Assembly (NCBI GenBank): GCA_025617375.2
Contig: JAMYGW020000008.1
Span: 744,001-808,000, forward strand
DNA length: 64,000 nt
Direction of reading: 5' to 3'
Source: Acarospora socialis
Taxonomy: Eukaryota > Ascomycota > Lecanoromycetes > Acarosporales > Acarosporaceae
This document shows, piece after piece, positions 22,249 through 33,077 of this stretch. The position numbers were made by a program, and so were the translations under genes. The notes under the pieces are model-generated. The model worked only from the letters and a program-made list of their open reading frames with translations, searched no databases and was not told the origin of the DNA. Position 1 is the stretch's first letter, and every line of letters starts with the position of its first letter.

Positions 22249-24020
22249 ATGAGGTTGCTTACCTTGGTTACGGCCTTCGGCTCTCTTCTCTCCTCCACGC
22301 TCGGCGCATCCGACTCAAATCTTACCACACCACTCACGTCAAGGCAGATATTACCGTCCAATTTCAAACCACCACAGGTTTTTAGAAATGTCAACTTGCT
22401 GCGGAACATCAATTTGGAGAAAGCCTACGTCAGGGAGACGGTGAATGTGGTCGTCGAGAATGTGGACTCGAAGTCGCAGGATGAATATTATCTGCCCTTC
22501 GAGGCGGACGTGGTGGAGAAGCTGGGGGGAATGGAGGTTAGGGACAAGAAAGACCCAGGGAAGGGAAGCTTTCAGGTGGAGATAGTCGAATACGACACCT
22601 ACAGGTCGGTATAACCCTTCCGTGCGGGCTGAAATAACTCACCTCAACGCCCTTACATTGGATTATCATAGACTAACAAAAAGTCCACAGTCCAACGCAA
22701 TTCTATCGCATCACCTTCCCCACGTCCCTCCTCCCATCAAGCCAAATAACACTCAGCATATCCTACCACATCCTCTCCACCCTCCACCCCCTCCCAGCAA
22801 CCATCAACCAAAACGACAAACAATACCTCCTCCACCACTTCAGCGCCTACACCCCCTCCGCCTACCCAACCCTCAAGCAAAAAACCAAACTCAAACTCCC
22901 CACCGTCGACATCCCCGAATACACCATCCTCCCACCCACCTCCAACACCGACAAAAAGGAAGACCCGCAACGCCAAGGCTCGACCTTCACCTACGGCCCC
23001 TACGGCCCCGTCCCCGCCGGCGCCCAAGAGCCCGTCAGCGTGCGCTACGAATTCACTAAACCCATCATTCACGCCAGCCGCCTGGAGCGCGACATCGAGA
23101 TCAGCCACTGGGGCGGCAACCTGGCGACCGAAGAGCGCTACTGGCTCGCCAACGACGGCGCCCGTCTCGCCAATCACTTCTCGCGTGTCGCCTACGCCCA
23201 GACGGCGTACTACAGTCCGCCGACTGTCGCGCTGCGGGCGCTGAATGTCCCGCTGCGTGTTGGGAGTCTGAATCCGTATTTTACCGACGACATCGGCAAC
23301 GTCTCGACGAGCCGCTTCCGTAGCAATCTCCGTGAGGCGAATCTGGAGATCAGGCCACGGTATCCGGTCTTCGGGGGGTGGAAGTACAGTTTTCGGATCG
23401 GATGGGATGCGGATCTCAAGACCTTCCTACGGAAGCTAAGTGCGGGTGGGGGAAGCGAATACGTGCTCAAGGTGCCGTTCCTCGAGGGCCCGAAGATGCC
23501 CGAGGGAGTCGGGTATGAGAGGGTCGAGGTCAGGGTCTTGTTGCCTGAGGGCGCGACGTATGTCTCCTTTCCTTCCTTCCTTCTTTCTCGGAAACTCCAC
23601 ACGCCAGTCAGATTACGAGCGATAGACAAGCTAATCTCACGAACTAGAAACGTCCACTTCTCAACCCCCATGCCCCTCGTCGCCAATTCAACATCGCTCC
23701 ACAAAACGTTCATGGATACGCTAGGTCGCACGACGCTCAGCCTTACGGCTATCAACGTTATTGATGAGTCGAGGGATACGGATCTGATCGTACGTTTCCC
23801 CCTCCTTCACCCGTCCTCCCCCTTTGCATGTGGTGTGTATCTCGGGGAAGAGTGCTCTGCTAATGAATATGTGGTGTGATATGGACAGGTGACGTACGAC
23901 TATCCACTCCTCGCATCTCTGCGCAAGCCCTTGACGATCGTAATCGGCACGATGGGCGTGTTCGTTGCGGCGTGGGTGGTGGGCCGGCTGGATGTCAGTA
24001 TCGGGGGGAAGAAGATGTAA
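22249..24020 (+). CDS. OST1: Oligosaccharyltransferase subunit ribophorin I / Ost1
   Basis: Four exons (22249-22604, 22691-23557, 23648-23789, 23889-24020) give 498 residues. Ost1 is a core subunit of the ER complex that transfers the Glc3Man9GlcNAc2 glycan to Asn on nascent proteins. There is a signal peptide (RLLTLVTAFGSLLSSTLGAS), then the ribophorin domain: VFRNVNLLRNINLEKAYVRE, QDEYYLPF, QFYRITFPTSLLPSSQITLS, VRYEFTKPIIHASRLERDIE, ISHWGGNLATEERYWLANDG. A single C-terminal membrane segment (PLTIVIGTMGVFVAAWVVGR) ends five residues before GGKKM, a typical ER-retrieval-like basic tail. Exon phases (2, 2, 0) all join correctly. It is convergent with VTC4, 182 nt apart. Confidence 0.92.
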
Positions 24021-24202
24021 GACACAAGTTCGTAGTCAACGTTAACGCTATGCGATTCTATCGACTTGTATATGTACACGCACTCCTACTCGTATAATAC
24101 AGCAGCAAGCAAGACATCAAGATATCCCATCCCAATACCCAAGCTCTGCTTGATCCATGGTATCCATCTATATATCCATCCCATCCATCAATCCACCCGC
24201 CT

Positions 24203-26702
24203 TCAACCCCACCACCTTCCCCTCCAAACCCCCCCAAAATTCCCCACCACAGCCCCCAACACCCCGACACACAACAAACTCGGCCCCCACTTATCATGAT
24301 ACCAACCACTCGCTCTCCGCCCCCGAATCATACGCACGCGCCACAAATACACCCCGCAACTATACGCGAGCGCGACGCACGCCATGACCGTGAAGCCCCA
24401 CGCGCCGGCGCGCGAGACGTCGTCGCCGAAGTTCAGCAGCGTCGCCGCGATGCTGCCGAGGACGATGGCGAATTCCAGCCACGACAGGAAGGTGCGCTCG
24501 GCGGCGAAGAAGACTTTCGGCTCGACGCGCACGGGGACGTGGATGTGTTTGCCGGGCGGGGCGCGGAAGCGGGTGGTTGACGGGGGCTGTGACTGTGGTA
24601 GGGATGCGGGTGTGGAGGAAGAAGGGGATGAGGTTGGGGAGAGGTGGGTGAGGGCGTTGAGGAGGCGAGCGCGGAGGGTCGAGAGCGTGTGTTGGAGGAG
24701 GGCGGCGGTGTAGTGCCAGCCGCCGAGGCGCTTGGCTTCTTCGAGGGCGGCGTCGGGATCATCGACTTCGTCGTCCGAGTCGTAGAGCGGGTAGTCGTCG
24801 GCGTGCATGTGGGATTGTGCGCCGATGCGTTCTTCCATGTCGAGCGAGTTGGGGCCGCTCGTGTCGGGGAAGTCTTGTCGGCGGTCCATGTCGTGCTGCT
24901 CAAGGGCGTCGCGGGCTTCGCGGAGGCGGCGGACGCCTTCGTCGTCGTCGGCGTCATCGGAGAGTGGTAAATTCCGGGTGTTGGTGGGCGCAACGATCAT
25001 ATCTTCTTCGTCGGTGTCGTCATCGAGGAGGTCGTCACTGGTGGAGTAGCTGGCTGATTGGCCGGGACGTTCGATGCCGAAGCGGTGCGTGACGGGTTTG
25101 CGGATGTCGGTGTCCATTTGAGGCATCCAGAAGGGGAGTAGGTTGATTCGATCGGGGAAGAGGGTGGCGGTGCCGTGGATGAACTTGCTGAATTTGGGAA
25201 CTGCCTCGACCAGATGGCTACTTGTTAGTTCCCTTACCCATTCTGGAGGTGCTTGACCGGCTTGAGTTTGCAGCTTGACTTCGAGCACGGCGTATGGGAA
25301 TCGTTCGACATCCTCCGGCGGCAGTTGTGAGAAGGGGTAGTCGATTCCAATATCCATTCTCCGCCAGTTCTTGCCAGCCCGGTCTCGTCCGTCAAGGTTG
25401 TCTTCGCGGACCATCGTAAGCTCAGTGTCTAATGATATTCGTACCCTAGCGTCTCCTGGCAGCTGAAAGGCGGTGCGATTGTAAAACGAGCGCGTAACAG
25501 GTACGAGCTTTCTGGTGATTACGCGGTATTGTATCTCCCTTGCCAGCTGCTCGAGATCTGCAATTTCCTTTTCGCTCTTCTTCCCGTCCCTCCGCATCTT
25601 TTCGAACACGCTTTCCACAGTCAACTTTCCTTCTAAGAAGGCATTGACGTTCTTCTCCTTGAGTGAGAATCTTGCCTTGACCGACTTCTCACCCGTCCAG
25701 TCCTCCCTATGAGTTTTACGTTCAACAAAGATAGTCTCAGTATCCATGCCGCCATACCACCGTAGTCGTATAGCTTCAGCACCTTCAGTCTTCTCAAGTC
25801 GTCCCGTATACAGCTCCCATGTCTCGGGGTTGTCGTAATATATGGAGGAAATGGCAGAGTCCTGAGCTTCGAACTCCTTGCTGGGATTGAAGACCAAAAC
25901 AGGAAGATGTTTCAGAATAATGAGCTTCAGCTCAGTGATGTTGTCCGGATGTACCCAATATTTGGTCGTCTGTCGGACGAAGTTCTGCTGCACCTCTCCC
26001 GCAGCACTATCGCCCTTGATCGGGTTGCCTCTCGTCCGTACCAGATCATACAGCCTCGACAATTTGACGATGAATGCATCATAATTATCCTTGAAGAAAG
26101 GTTTCGCTTTCAATCGTGCCGCAAATACTGGTTTTAGGTGCCAGGATGTTTGTTTCTGGATAATAAAGGTATCAGCGATCTGTTATGAACCCTTCACCAT
26201 TATTCTCATCCGGAAATCTCACATCATGCTTCTTTATTATCTTCTGAAATCCCGTATAATTTAACTGTGTGAACTTTGCCAGATCATGCACATCCGCGAT
26301 AATATCACTCAGGTCTTCCTCCAACAACATAAAGTCCTCTTCCGTAGGCGCATCCTCCTTCCCATCGCCCTCCCCCTCTGCTTGCGTTGAATCCTGTGGT
26401 CCTCTATTATCCAACCGCGCAATTACATCGTTGACCTCCTTTTCGCTCGCTTTGATCCTTCTGACGATCTCTTCGGACTTGACTCTCTGGAAGGTGAAGA
26501 CTTTGTCGAGTTCGCTCTCGAGCTCGGTAACAAAGGCTTTTTCGTCGTCTTCGGTCCATGGTCTCCTTTTGGGCTGTGGATTGTCCGAAGTCGGTTCAGT
26601 GTCGTAGGATGTTTTAAGCGCTTCCTTGAGGTCGTCGTATGCTATGTAGTAGTAGTAGTAATCCCTGATAAGAGAGGTTCGCAGCTGTTGGCCGAAACGC
26701 AT
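24203..26702 (-). CDS. VTC4: Vacuolar transporter chaperone 4 (polyphosphate polymerase)
   Basis: Two phase-0 exons on the minus strand (26702-26223, 26155-24203) give 810 residues. Vtc4 is the catalytic subunit that makes inorganic polyphosphate from ATP and moves it into the vacuole. Residues 1-~170 are the SPX domain, which senses inositol pyrophosphates (MRFGQQLRTSLIRDYYYYYI at the start, FTQLNYTGFQKIIKKHD-KQT across the intron). The tunnel domain has RLRWYGGMDTETIFVERKTH, EDWTGEKSVKARFSLKEKNV, and YAVLEVKLQTQAG, holding the Arg, Lys and Glu residues expected at the active site. A long acidic linker follows, and a DUF202-type membrane part ends the protein (ERTFLSWLEFAIVLGSIAAT and two more segments). 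It is ~90 residues longer than the yeast protein, mostly in the linker. Confidence 0.95.
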
Positions 26703-27207
26703 TTCTGAAGCGAGGATGTAGACAGACGGGATTGGTCGGCGATGTTTACATCATAGACAAAGGGATATTACTGTACACTGGTCACAGAGGAAAAGTCATA
26801 ACTCATGAACTCGTCTCAAACAGTGAGGGGAAGTCACTTCCCCGACTTTCACGATTTCCAAGATATGTAGTACAACATTACGTGCAGCCAAGCAATTCAG
26901 AGAAAGTCAACAGGGCAGTTCAATTGCTTCAATGGCGGGCGCTAGGCATACCGAAAAGCTGATTGGCCAATCGGTAGCTTTCCATTGTAAACGTGCCCGT
27001 TGTTGTGCACATTCACAACCCACTGTGATCTATGTCTTTTATGCAAGATGAAGAGATCTCACGGAGTTGTAAGAAAAACATACAGCTACAATAATTGAAC
27101 TTTGTGTACTCCACATACCTAAGATACACGTAAAAAACCACGTAATATCCCCAATGAAACCCCAATGCTCCCGTTCCTTTCATACCATTCCGATCGTCGT
27201 CAATACC
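26703..27207. promoter_or_regulatory. VTC4 promoter with possible Pho4/NUC-1-like sites and a CCAAT palindrome
   Basis: 505 nt upstream of VTC4 with no supported gene. A perfect 12-nt palindrome GATTGGCCAATC at 26961-26972 carries CCAAT on both strands. AAACGTGC at 26989-26996 and ACGTGC at 26880-26885 read GCACGT(TT) on the gene's strand, which resembles low-affinity Pho4 sites. Yeast VTC genes belong to the phosphate-starvation regulon, so this is suggestive. Binding is not shown. Confidence 0.4.
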
Positions 27208-30200
27208 TTAAGCAACGCCAGTGATCCGCCGGATGCTTCTCCTTGGCCCCTCACCGACAACAGACACCGTGCCCTCCTGCTCCAGCGCCCTCAGAGCCTC
27301 TGCGAACTCATTGCCCTCCACCTGAGCGCTTCCCTGTTCATTGAACTGCCTGTACACCTCAGCGTACCTCGCTGCTCCTCCTTGCCGGGTCATCTCGTCC
27401 AGCAAGCTGGTGATGGCATTCTTGAGATCTTGCTTCCTACGCCTCTCGCTCGCGCTGGTTCCTTCGGTCAGGAGACTCATGTCGATCAAGCCAGTCCTTG
27501 AATCCGTCGCGGCTTGCTTGAGGGCGGACTTGATCAGCCGGACCGCCTCAGAAACATCGTGTGCGGTAACTTCTTCGGAAAGGCGCATCTTAGCATGAGC
27601 CTCGGCGAGGCGGATCATGGATTCCAGTTGACGGGTCGTGGCCGTGATACGGCGCTCGGCGGCCCGGACATCCTCACCGAGCTTGCGCATCTCCACGTAT
27701 GAGCGGACGAGTTCTTCAGATGCTGCCTGAGTGATATTAGGCTGGCATTTCGTTCGAGCGTAGGAGATATATGAAGTCAGGAATTCTACGGGCTAATTCA
27801 TAGTCAGTATAAAGCTTTGATTCGCGATTAAGCTACCACTCACTAAGATCTCCTGGTTGCTAGCATTGTCAGGGGTGTCCTCGAGATACATGCCAACAAG
27901 ATGTCGAGCCAACCTCCTATCGTTCTGCTCGTCGATTCGATCCAGCACGAGATATACGAGGTCGAATCTCGACAGAAGTGTTGGTGGCAAGTCAATATTC
28001 TGAGGCACCGGTAGGTTTGGGTTGTATTTGCTGCCGATAGGATTTGCAGAAGCCAGTATACTGGTGCGAGCGTTCAAGGTGGTGATAATGCCGGCCTTGG
28101 CGATCGAAACCGTCTGTTGCTCCATAACTTCGTGTAGCACTGATCTGGTTGAGTCTGACATCTTGTCGAACTCATCAATGCAGCACACACCACCATCAGA
28201 CAACACAAGAGCTCCGGATTCGAGAACCAGCTGCCGACTTTCGGGGTCTCGAGTAACGTACGCCGTAAGCCCAACGGCAGAGGATCCCTTCCCGCTGGTG
28301 TAAACGCCGCGAGGAGCAATCTTGTGTACATACTGGAGGAGCTGAGACTTCGCTGTTGATGGGTCACCGCATAGTAAGACGTTGATGTCGCCTCGATACT
28401 TTGGACTTCCCCCTTTCTCAAAAGACTTGTTTGTACCTCCAAACAGCTGCAATAATATCCCTTTCTTCACATCGTCCATCTCGTATACACTTGGTGCAAG
28501 AGATCGCGAAAGAAGCTCATACACATCGGACCGCGCCGCTGTCTCTTTGATCTTCCGCTCTTCTTCCTCGCCGACTTTCCTGGTCTCCTCTATGTCTCCA
28601 GCAATCTGTTCCGATAGATCCTGTTCAATAGTGGAAACATCGATTCCGAGTCTTCTCTTGTCAACCTTCTGAATGTGAAGAACATCGATATATGTCTTGA
28701 AGAGGCTTTTGATTGTTCGTTGTCTGGGATTGATGCGGACCGGGCTGCATCTGAAGATTCCAGTAACTTCGACTCGATCACCAGCCTTACACACGTCGAC
28801 CAATTCATCATAGGCACACAGCGAGACTGAATGCGGTGTCTGTCCATCGGGAACATTGTCTGGGGTCTCTTGCAGCTTGATCACCTGCTTGTCTGCAAAT
28901 TTCGAGCGGTTGTGAATCATCTGCATTGAGTTTGGAGACTTGCATTGTTCACGGGGACAGACTGTCGGTTCAGCAATCTTACCCCTATCAAGTTCAACCT
29001 CTACAGCGTGGTTGCAAACCTGACAACGAAAGAACGCTATTATTCGCGTCAGCGCGGCGGCAACTGCACTCATTATGGAATGCTTACCTGATTTCATGTC
29101 CGGTATGATGGGTGTAGTCCGGATGACCAGGCCTTTGATACTAACCATCTTATCCATATCTGCTTCCGTCAATGATGATCTCGCTGAGAGAATAACATGA
29201 CTGACCGTTGGGATTGAGGTCCCGCATGTTGATGGCTTTATCAAGACCAAACGGCTTTACTTTATAGATCCTTATCTCAACGTCTCGTACAAGATCTGGA
29301 ATTGCCTGGACCTGTTGAGCTTCACCAGCAGATCCGGCTATGTCTGAGCTAGGCACCGGGGGCACTGAGCTACCATTCCTAGCTCTTGTTCGTCCCTGGG
29401 CTCTTTGTTGCTGCTGTGCGCGCAGCTCGTTCATCTCCGCTTCAGCCTGTTCAACCATGAGGTCTTTGACGGACTGATCCATCAGAGGAATGATCTCGTG
29501 CGGATAGGCTTGCAGTTGGTGCCAAAGCTTGAGTGTGGCTGGATAGACTTTCAAGTTGCGAACGTCCAAATTCAGACCTGTGACCCCCAAGTGGCGCATG
29601 TTACGCATCATCTGAACATATTCTTTGACATTTCCCGGGTGGTCTGCTGGTCGAGTCTCAGCTTCTGATACACCTTCCGCCCACATCCGATATTTCTTCT
29701 GGAAGTTAAGTAGGAAATTCTTAAATGCAGCCATTGTATCTTGGATCGAGATGTTAGTTCCCCAGATAATCCTAGTAGATGAGCCCCCGAGAGCTTCAGC
29801 ATCAGAGGTGTTCGGGTCAAGGTTTGAAAACGTTGCTGCGTCTGAATTCGGGATCTCATCTCGTACTGGTAATCCATTTTCGTCTACGAACAGACGGCGT
29901 CGTCTGCTTGATGAGGTGCCAAGGGTGTCAGAGTGTATGTCACCGCGTCGCGAGGCGTTGACGGTAGATGCTCCGGGTCCAGAAGACCGAGAAGACCGTA
30001 TAAAAAGACCACTGCTACTGCTCGGTATGTCTGACCGTTGTTGAGCGGTGCCATTGATACCACCGTTCAATCCGCGCGTAGGACTTGAGCTTGAAGCGTA
30101 CCGGATAGGCGACGAATCTAAGATAATGTAGAGTCAATGGTTATGTTATGGAATAAGCATGTCAGGTTTTCGTACCTGCCACAACTCGTGATGGGCCTCG

Positions 30201-30503
30201 TGGTGTTCTATCACCATCGCTGGCATTTGAGGCGTGCTTTAGAGGGGAGCTGAGATCCATGCCATCCGCCGCACCAGAAGGAGCTGTTCCCCCATTGATG
30301 GGGGACGACCGGAAGAAGAGTGGAGAAGAGGATGGCACGCTCTGTCGTGATGCTCGGGGAGTGCCTTGGGTAGGCATCTGCTGCTCTCGATCGGCCATTG
30401 CTACGGAAGGACTATTTGGCTGTGCCTGGGTATTTCGTGCGGACCTTGCTGGGGTCGCAGACAGCGAATGGCGCTGCGATCGGCGAGAACTCGGCGAAGA
30501 CAT
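27208..30503 (-). CDS. MCM4: DNA replication licensing factor MCM4
   Basis: Five exons on the minus strand (30503-30176, 30117-29206, 29159-29088, 29036-27844, 27792-27208) give 1029 residues. Mcm4 is one of six subunits of the replicative helicase MCM2-7. The first ~250 residues are Ser/Pro-rich and disordered with many SP/TP sites, the region phosphorylated by CDK and DDK in other fungi. The zinc-binding part has Cys442, 445, 464 and 469. The AAA+ core has Walker A GDPSTAKS (661-668), Walker [11 protein letters not shown], sensor 1 in [14 protein letters not shown] and the arginine finger [13 protein letters not shown]. The C-terminal winged helix ends the protein. Exon 3 is only 72 nt. All junction phases agree, and joined segments such as [18 protein letters not shown] are colinear with the family. 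Confidence 0.96.
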
Positions 30504-30749
30504 GATTGGTTGATCCTGAGAAGTTATGATGTGGATGTAGTCGTAGGTTAATCACTTTCTTATGTGTAGATACTTTAGGAGATGAAGTTACGCGCCGCTT
30601 CGCGTTTAGAACGCGTCAAAGTTAGAGTGCTTGCAGAAGCCGCTAAGATAAGTTACCTTAGTGCAAGCCTAGATTGATAAGGTCGCTGACACAACCATTC
30701 CCTCATCTAACATGAGACCACACGATCAACTGCTGCAACAACAACGACA
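30504..30749. promoter_or_regulatory. Divergent promoter with MCB/E2F-like sites upstream of MCM4
   Basis: The stretch 30590-30616 holds ACGCGCC, TTCGCGTTT and ACGCGT (30611-30616) within 27 nt, about 100 nt upstream of the MCM4 start. ACGCGT is the MluI cell-cycle box bound by MBF (Mbp1/Res) in yeasts, where MCM genes are G1/S-induced. The same 246 nt also serve the small gene at 30750. Confidence 0.6.
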
Positions 30750-31313
30750 ATGGCTCATACTGGATCAGAACAAATTGCACATCGTCTCCATGGTGCAGCA
30801 AAGGAATCTGTTGTGTGTCAAGACCCAACGCTTCAAGATATCCTAGATTTGCTTGGACAAATGCAGGCAGAGATGATGGAGGGCTTTGCCCGAATAAACC
30901 AAAGGTTTACCGCGATTGAGACACAACTTTCCGCCCTGTAATGCCCTTGCCTCTATCCTTGACAGGAGTTATCTCGCTCATATCTATATATAGCTACCAT
31001 ACTCGTGCACAAGCACATTATGCGATGATGAAGAACTCCGAACTACGTCGAGAGAATCAAGAAACACCAGCAGATATGGAGCGAGCCGAAATCGCGGACA
31101 TGTCAGCCCACCTATCTGCTCTCAAGATAGACGATAAGGTACGAAGCCTGTCTGGTTGGAGAAGGGCCTCATAGTAACAATCATCCAGACTTACAAATCA
31201 ATGCTTTAACTGAGGCATACAACCTTCCTCCGACTGGAGATGTAGAGACGAACCGCCGCAGTTTGACATGTTTTGTGGGCAGCATGTGGTATGTCTCGAG
31301 ATCACTTCAATGA
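30750..31313 (+). CDS. Small coiled-coil protein of unknown function (uncertain 3' exon)
   Basis: The model uses exons 30750-30937, 30994-31138 and 31215-31313 and gives 143 residues. Exon 1 ends in the heptad-like LQDILDLLGQMQAEMMEGFA with RINQRFTAIETQLSAL. It joins in phase to YHTRAQAHYAMMKNSELRRE through an intron with clear GTAATG and TATAG ends. The last exon reads AYNLPPTGDVETNRRSLTCF-VG, resembling the end of a fungal family in which a coiled coil is followed by an LxxYxLPxxGxxxxRRxxLxxFIG motif. The last acceptor (TTTAACTGAG) is unusual. The more canonical ATCCAG at about 31187 would end the protein after six residues and put the conserved tail out of frame. A recent frameshift is therefore possible. 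Confidence 0.45.
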
Positions 31314-31496
31314 GCGCGCACTTAACATGGAACAGATAATACCGAAATGGATTATCATAGAGCTGAGTAAGTGGACAATGACATTAAGGGCAAGGAGATC
31401 AAGATGTATAATAGCAAATCAATTGTATCGGGCAAGACAAGCATGACGGCCAGCTCTCTGGTGACACCGAATAGCGATTGTAAACAGACCAACGCT

Positions 31497-32788
31497 CTAC
31501 AATGATGGCTTCTTTTCAAGATGTGGGTAGATGTGACCAAGATCTCCCTCAACTTGACTGCTGGCATTCCCCTCATGGCCGCCAGCTACCTCGCCACTTC
31601 TGACACCAGACTCTGTTTTCTCACTCTCCAGATCAATATGCTCCTCTTCTGAGGAAGGGATTCTATTTTCGGCTTTGTTGTCTATAGGGGGTCCTTTTGC
31701 GTGTTTATCCGTCAAATGTTCTCTCAACCAGCTGTGATGATCATTGGAAAGCTTCAAAGATTGATCGACTTCTGCTGTGAGTTTCTCGATCTCATCCTCA
31801 AGCACTTCGTCTTTACTCTTCTTCGGCTGCGGATGTTGCTGTTGGTCTTGGTCTTTGTCGGGGTTGGTTTGTTCCCAAAGCGCTTCAAGTTCTTCCAGCC
31901 AACCTAATGCAGAGGCAAGTTTACGAACACCAGAATCACAGTCTCCCAGAAGCAGAACGTCGTCAGGTCGTGATCCAATACCTCCGACACTCTCGAGGTT
32001 GATCAGCAGACGAGGTGTCCCCTCTGCGCAGAACCCTGGTAGACTCGCAAAGGGCTGTACCGATAGGCTAGTGCCCATGATAATGCAAAGATCCGCAGCA
32101 GCAGGTAACGTCCTGTTTCGAAAGAATGCCTCGGGAAGCTGTTCCCCAAAGAATACAATATTCGGTTTCACCAGCCCGTTACATTGCGGCGTCTGGCAGT
32201 GAGGCACCTCTTTGTTTCGTACTGCTTTCTTCATTAAGTCATCAGGAAACGGCGACTTGCACTCGATACAGCTGTGGCTCGCAAAGCTGCCATGTGCCTC
32301 CACGATCAGTTCTCCCGGTACTCCAGCTTCCCGCTCCAAGCAATCGATATTCTGCGTAAAAAGCTTGAGAAGGAGTCGTTTGTCTGACAAAAGACGTACA
32401 AACGAATGGGCAATGGTGGGTCGATATTTCCCCGGATATAGCTCATGTGCGAGTGCGTAGAAAGGTTCAGGATTGTTGCGGAAGTAGGAAATATCAAAGA
32501 CGGCCTCAGCGTAAGGCAGATTGAGTCGAGCAAGATTTGCGTAAAGGCCCTTGTCTGGAGATCTGAAGTCTGGGATTCCGGCAGAGGTACTTATACCAGC
32601 TCCTGTCTGGTGTTGTCCATCAATATGTGCCGGCAATCAAACAACAGTAGCGTTGTCAAACGTACCAAAACCACAATTCGCTTTGCTCTTCCACTCTTGA
32701 CATATTCAGCCACAGACTCGACCGTCCTACTCTTCAAGGTCAGCGGCGGAGTACTCTCTGACACCGGACTCGACGCTTCTTGGCCCAT
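31497..32788 (-). CDS. HST2: Sirtuin NAD-dependent protein deacetylase (HST2 class)
   Basis: Two phase-0 exons on the minus strand (32788-32666, 32606-31497) give 410 residues. Hst2-type sirtuins remove acetyl groups from lysines (such as histone H4 K16) using NAD+, and shuttle between cytosol and nucleus. The fold is complete: IVVLTGAGISTSAGIPDFRS across the intron, FTQNIDCLEREAGV, catalytic His146 in VEAHGSFASH, zinc cysteines 154, 157, 178 and 183, and VKPNIVFFGEQLPEAFF. IIMGTSLSVQPFASLPGF and LINLESVGG complete the NAD pocket. The C-terminal ~130 residues are acidic and disordered with a short helix (DEIEKLTAEVDQSLKLS). The start gives a short hydrophilic N-terminus before the first conserved helix VESVAEYVKSG. 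It is divergent from COG4. Confidence 0.92.
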
Positions 32789-33077
32789 CCTGCCCCGCCA
32801 AGGCTTGCCGGGTCTGGACTTTTGATGCCTCTCCTTACGTCGTCGAGACCTATGTTGAGTTTCCCGAGATTCACAACTCTTTCCCTTGATCAAAATGTAA
32901 ATCTTGCCAGAGAATGAACTTATCGACTTCGTAAGAAGCGTAAGCAGAAACATAGAGCAAGTGGGAGCCGCTTCAGCCTGAACTCCGAACGTCACTTTGC
33001 GCCGGCAAACTCCGTTCGCTCCGAACGTACCATTGAAGAACAGGCCAGGTCATCAACAGTTCTGGAGCACCTTGAGC

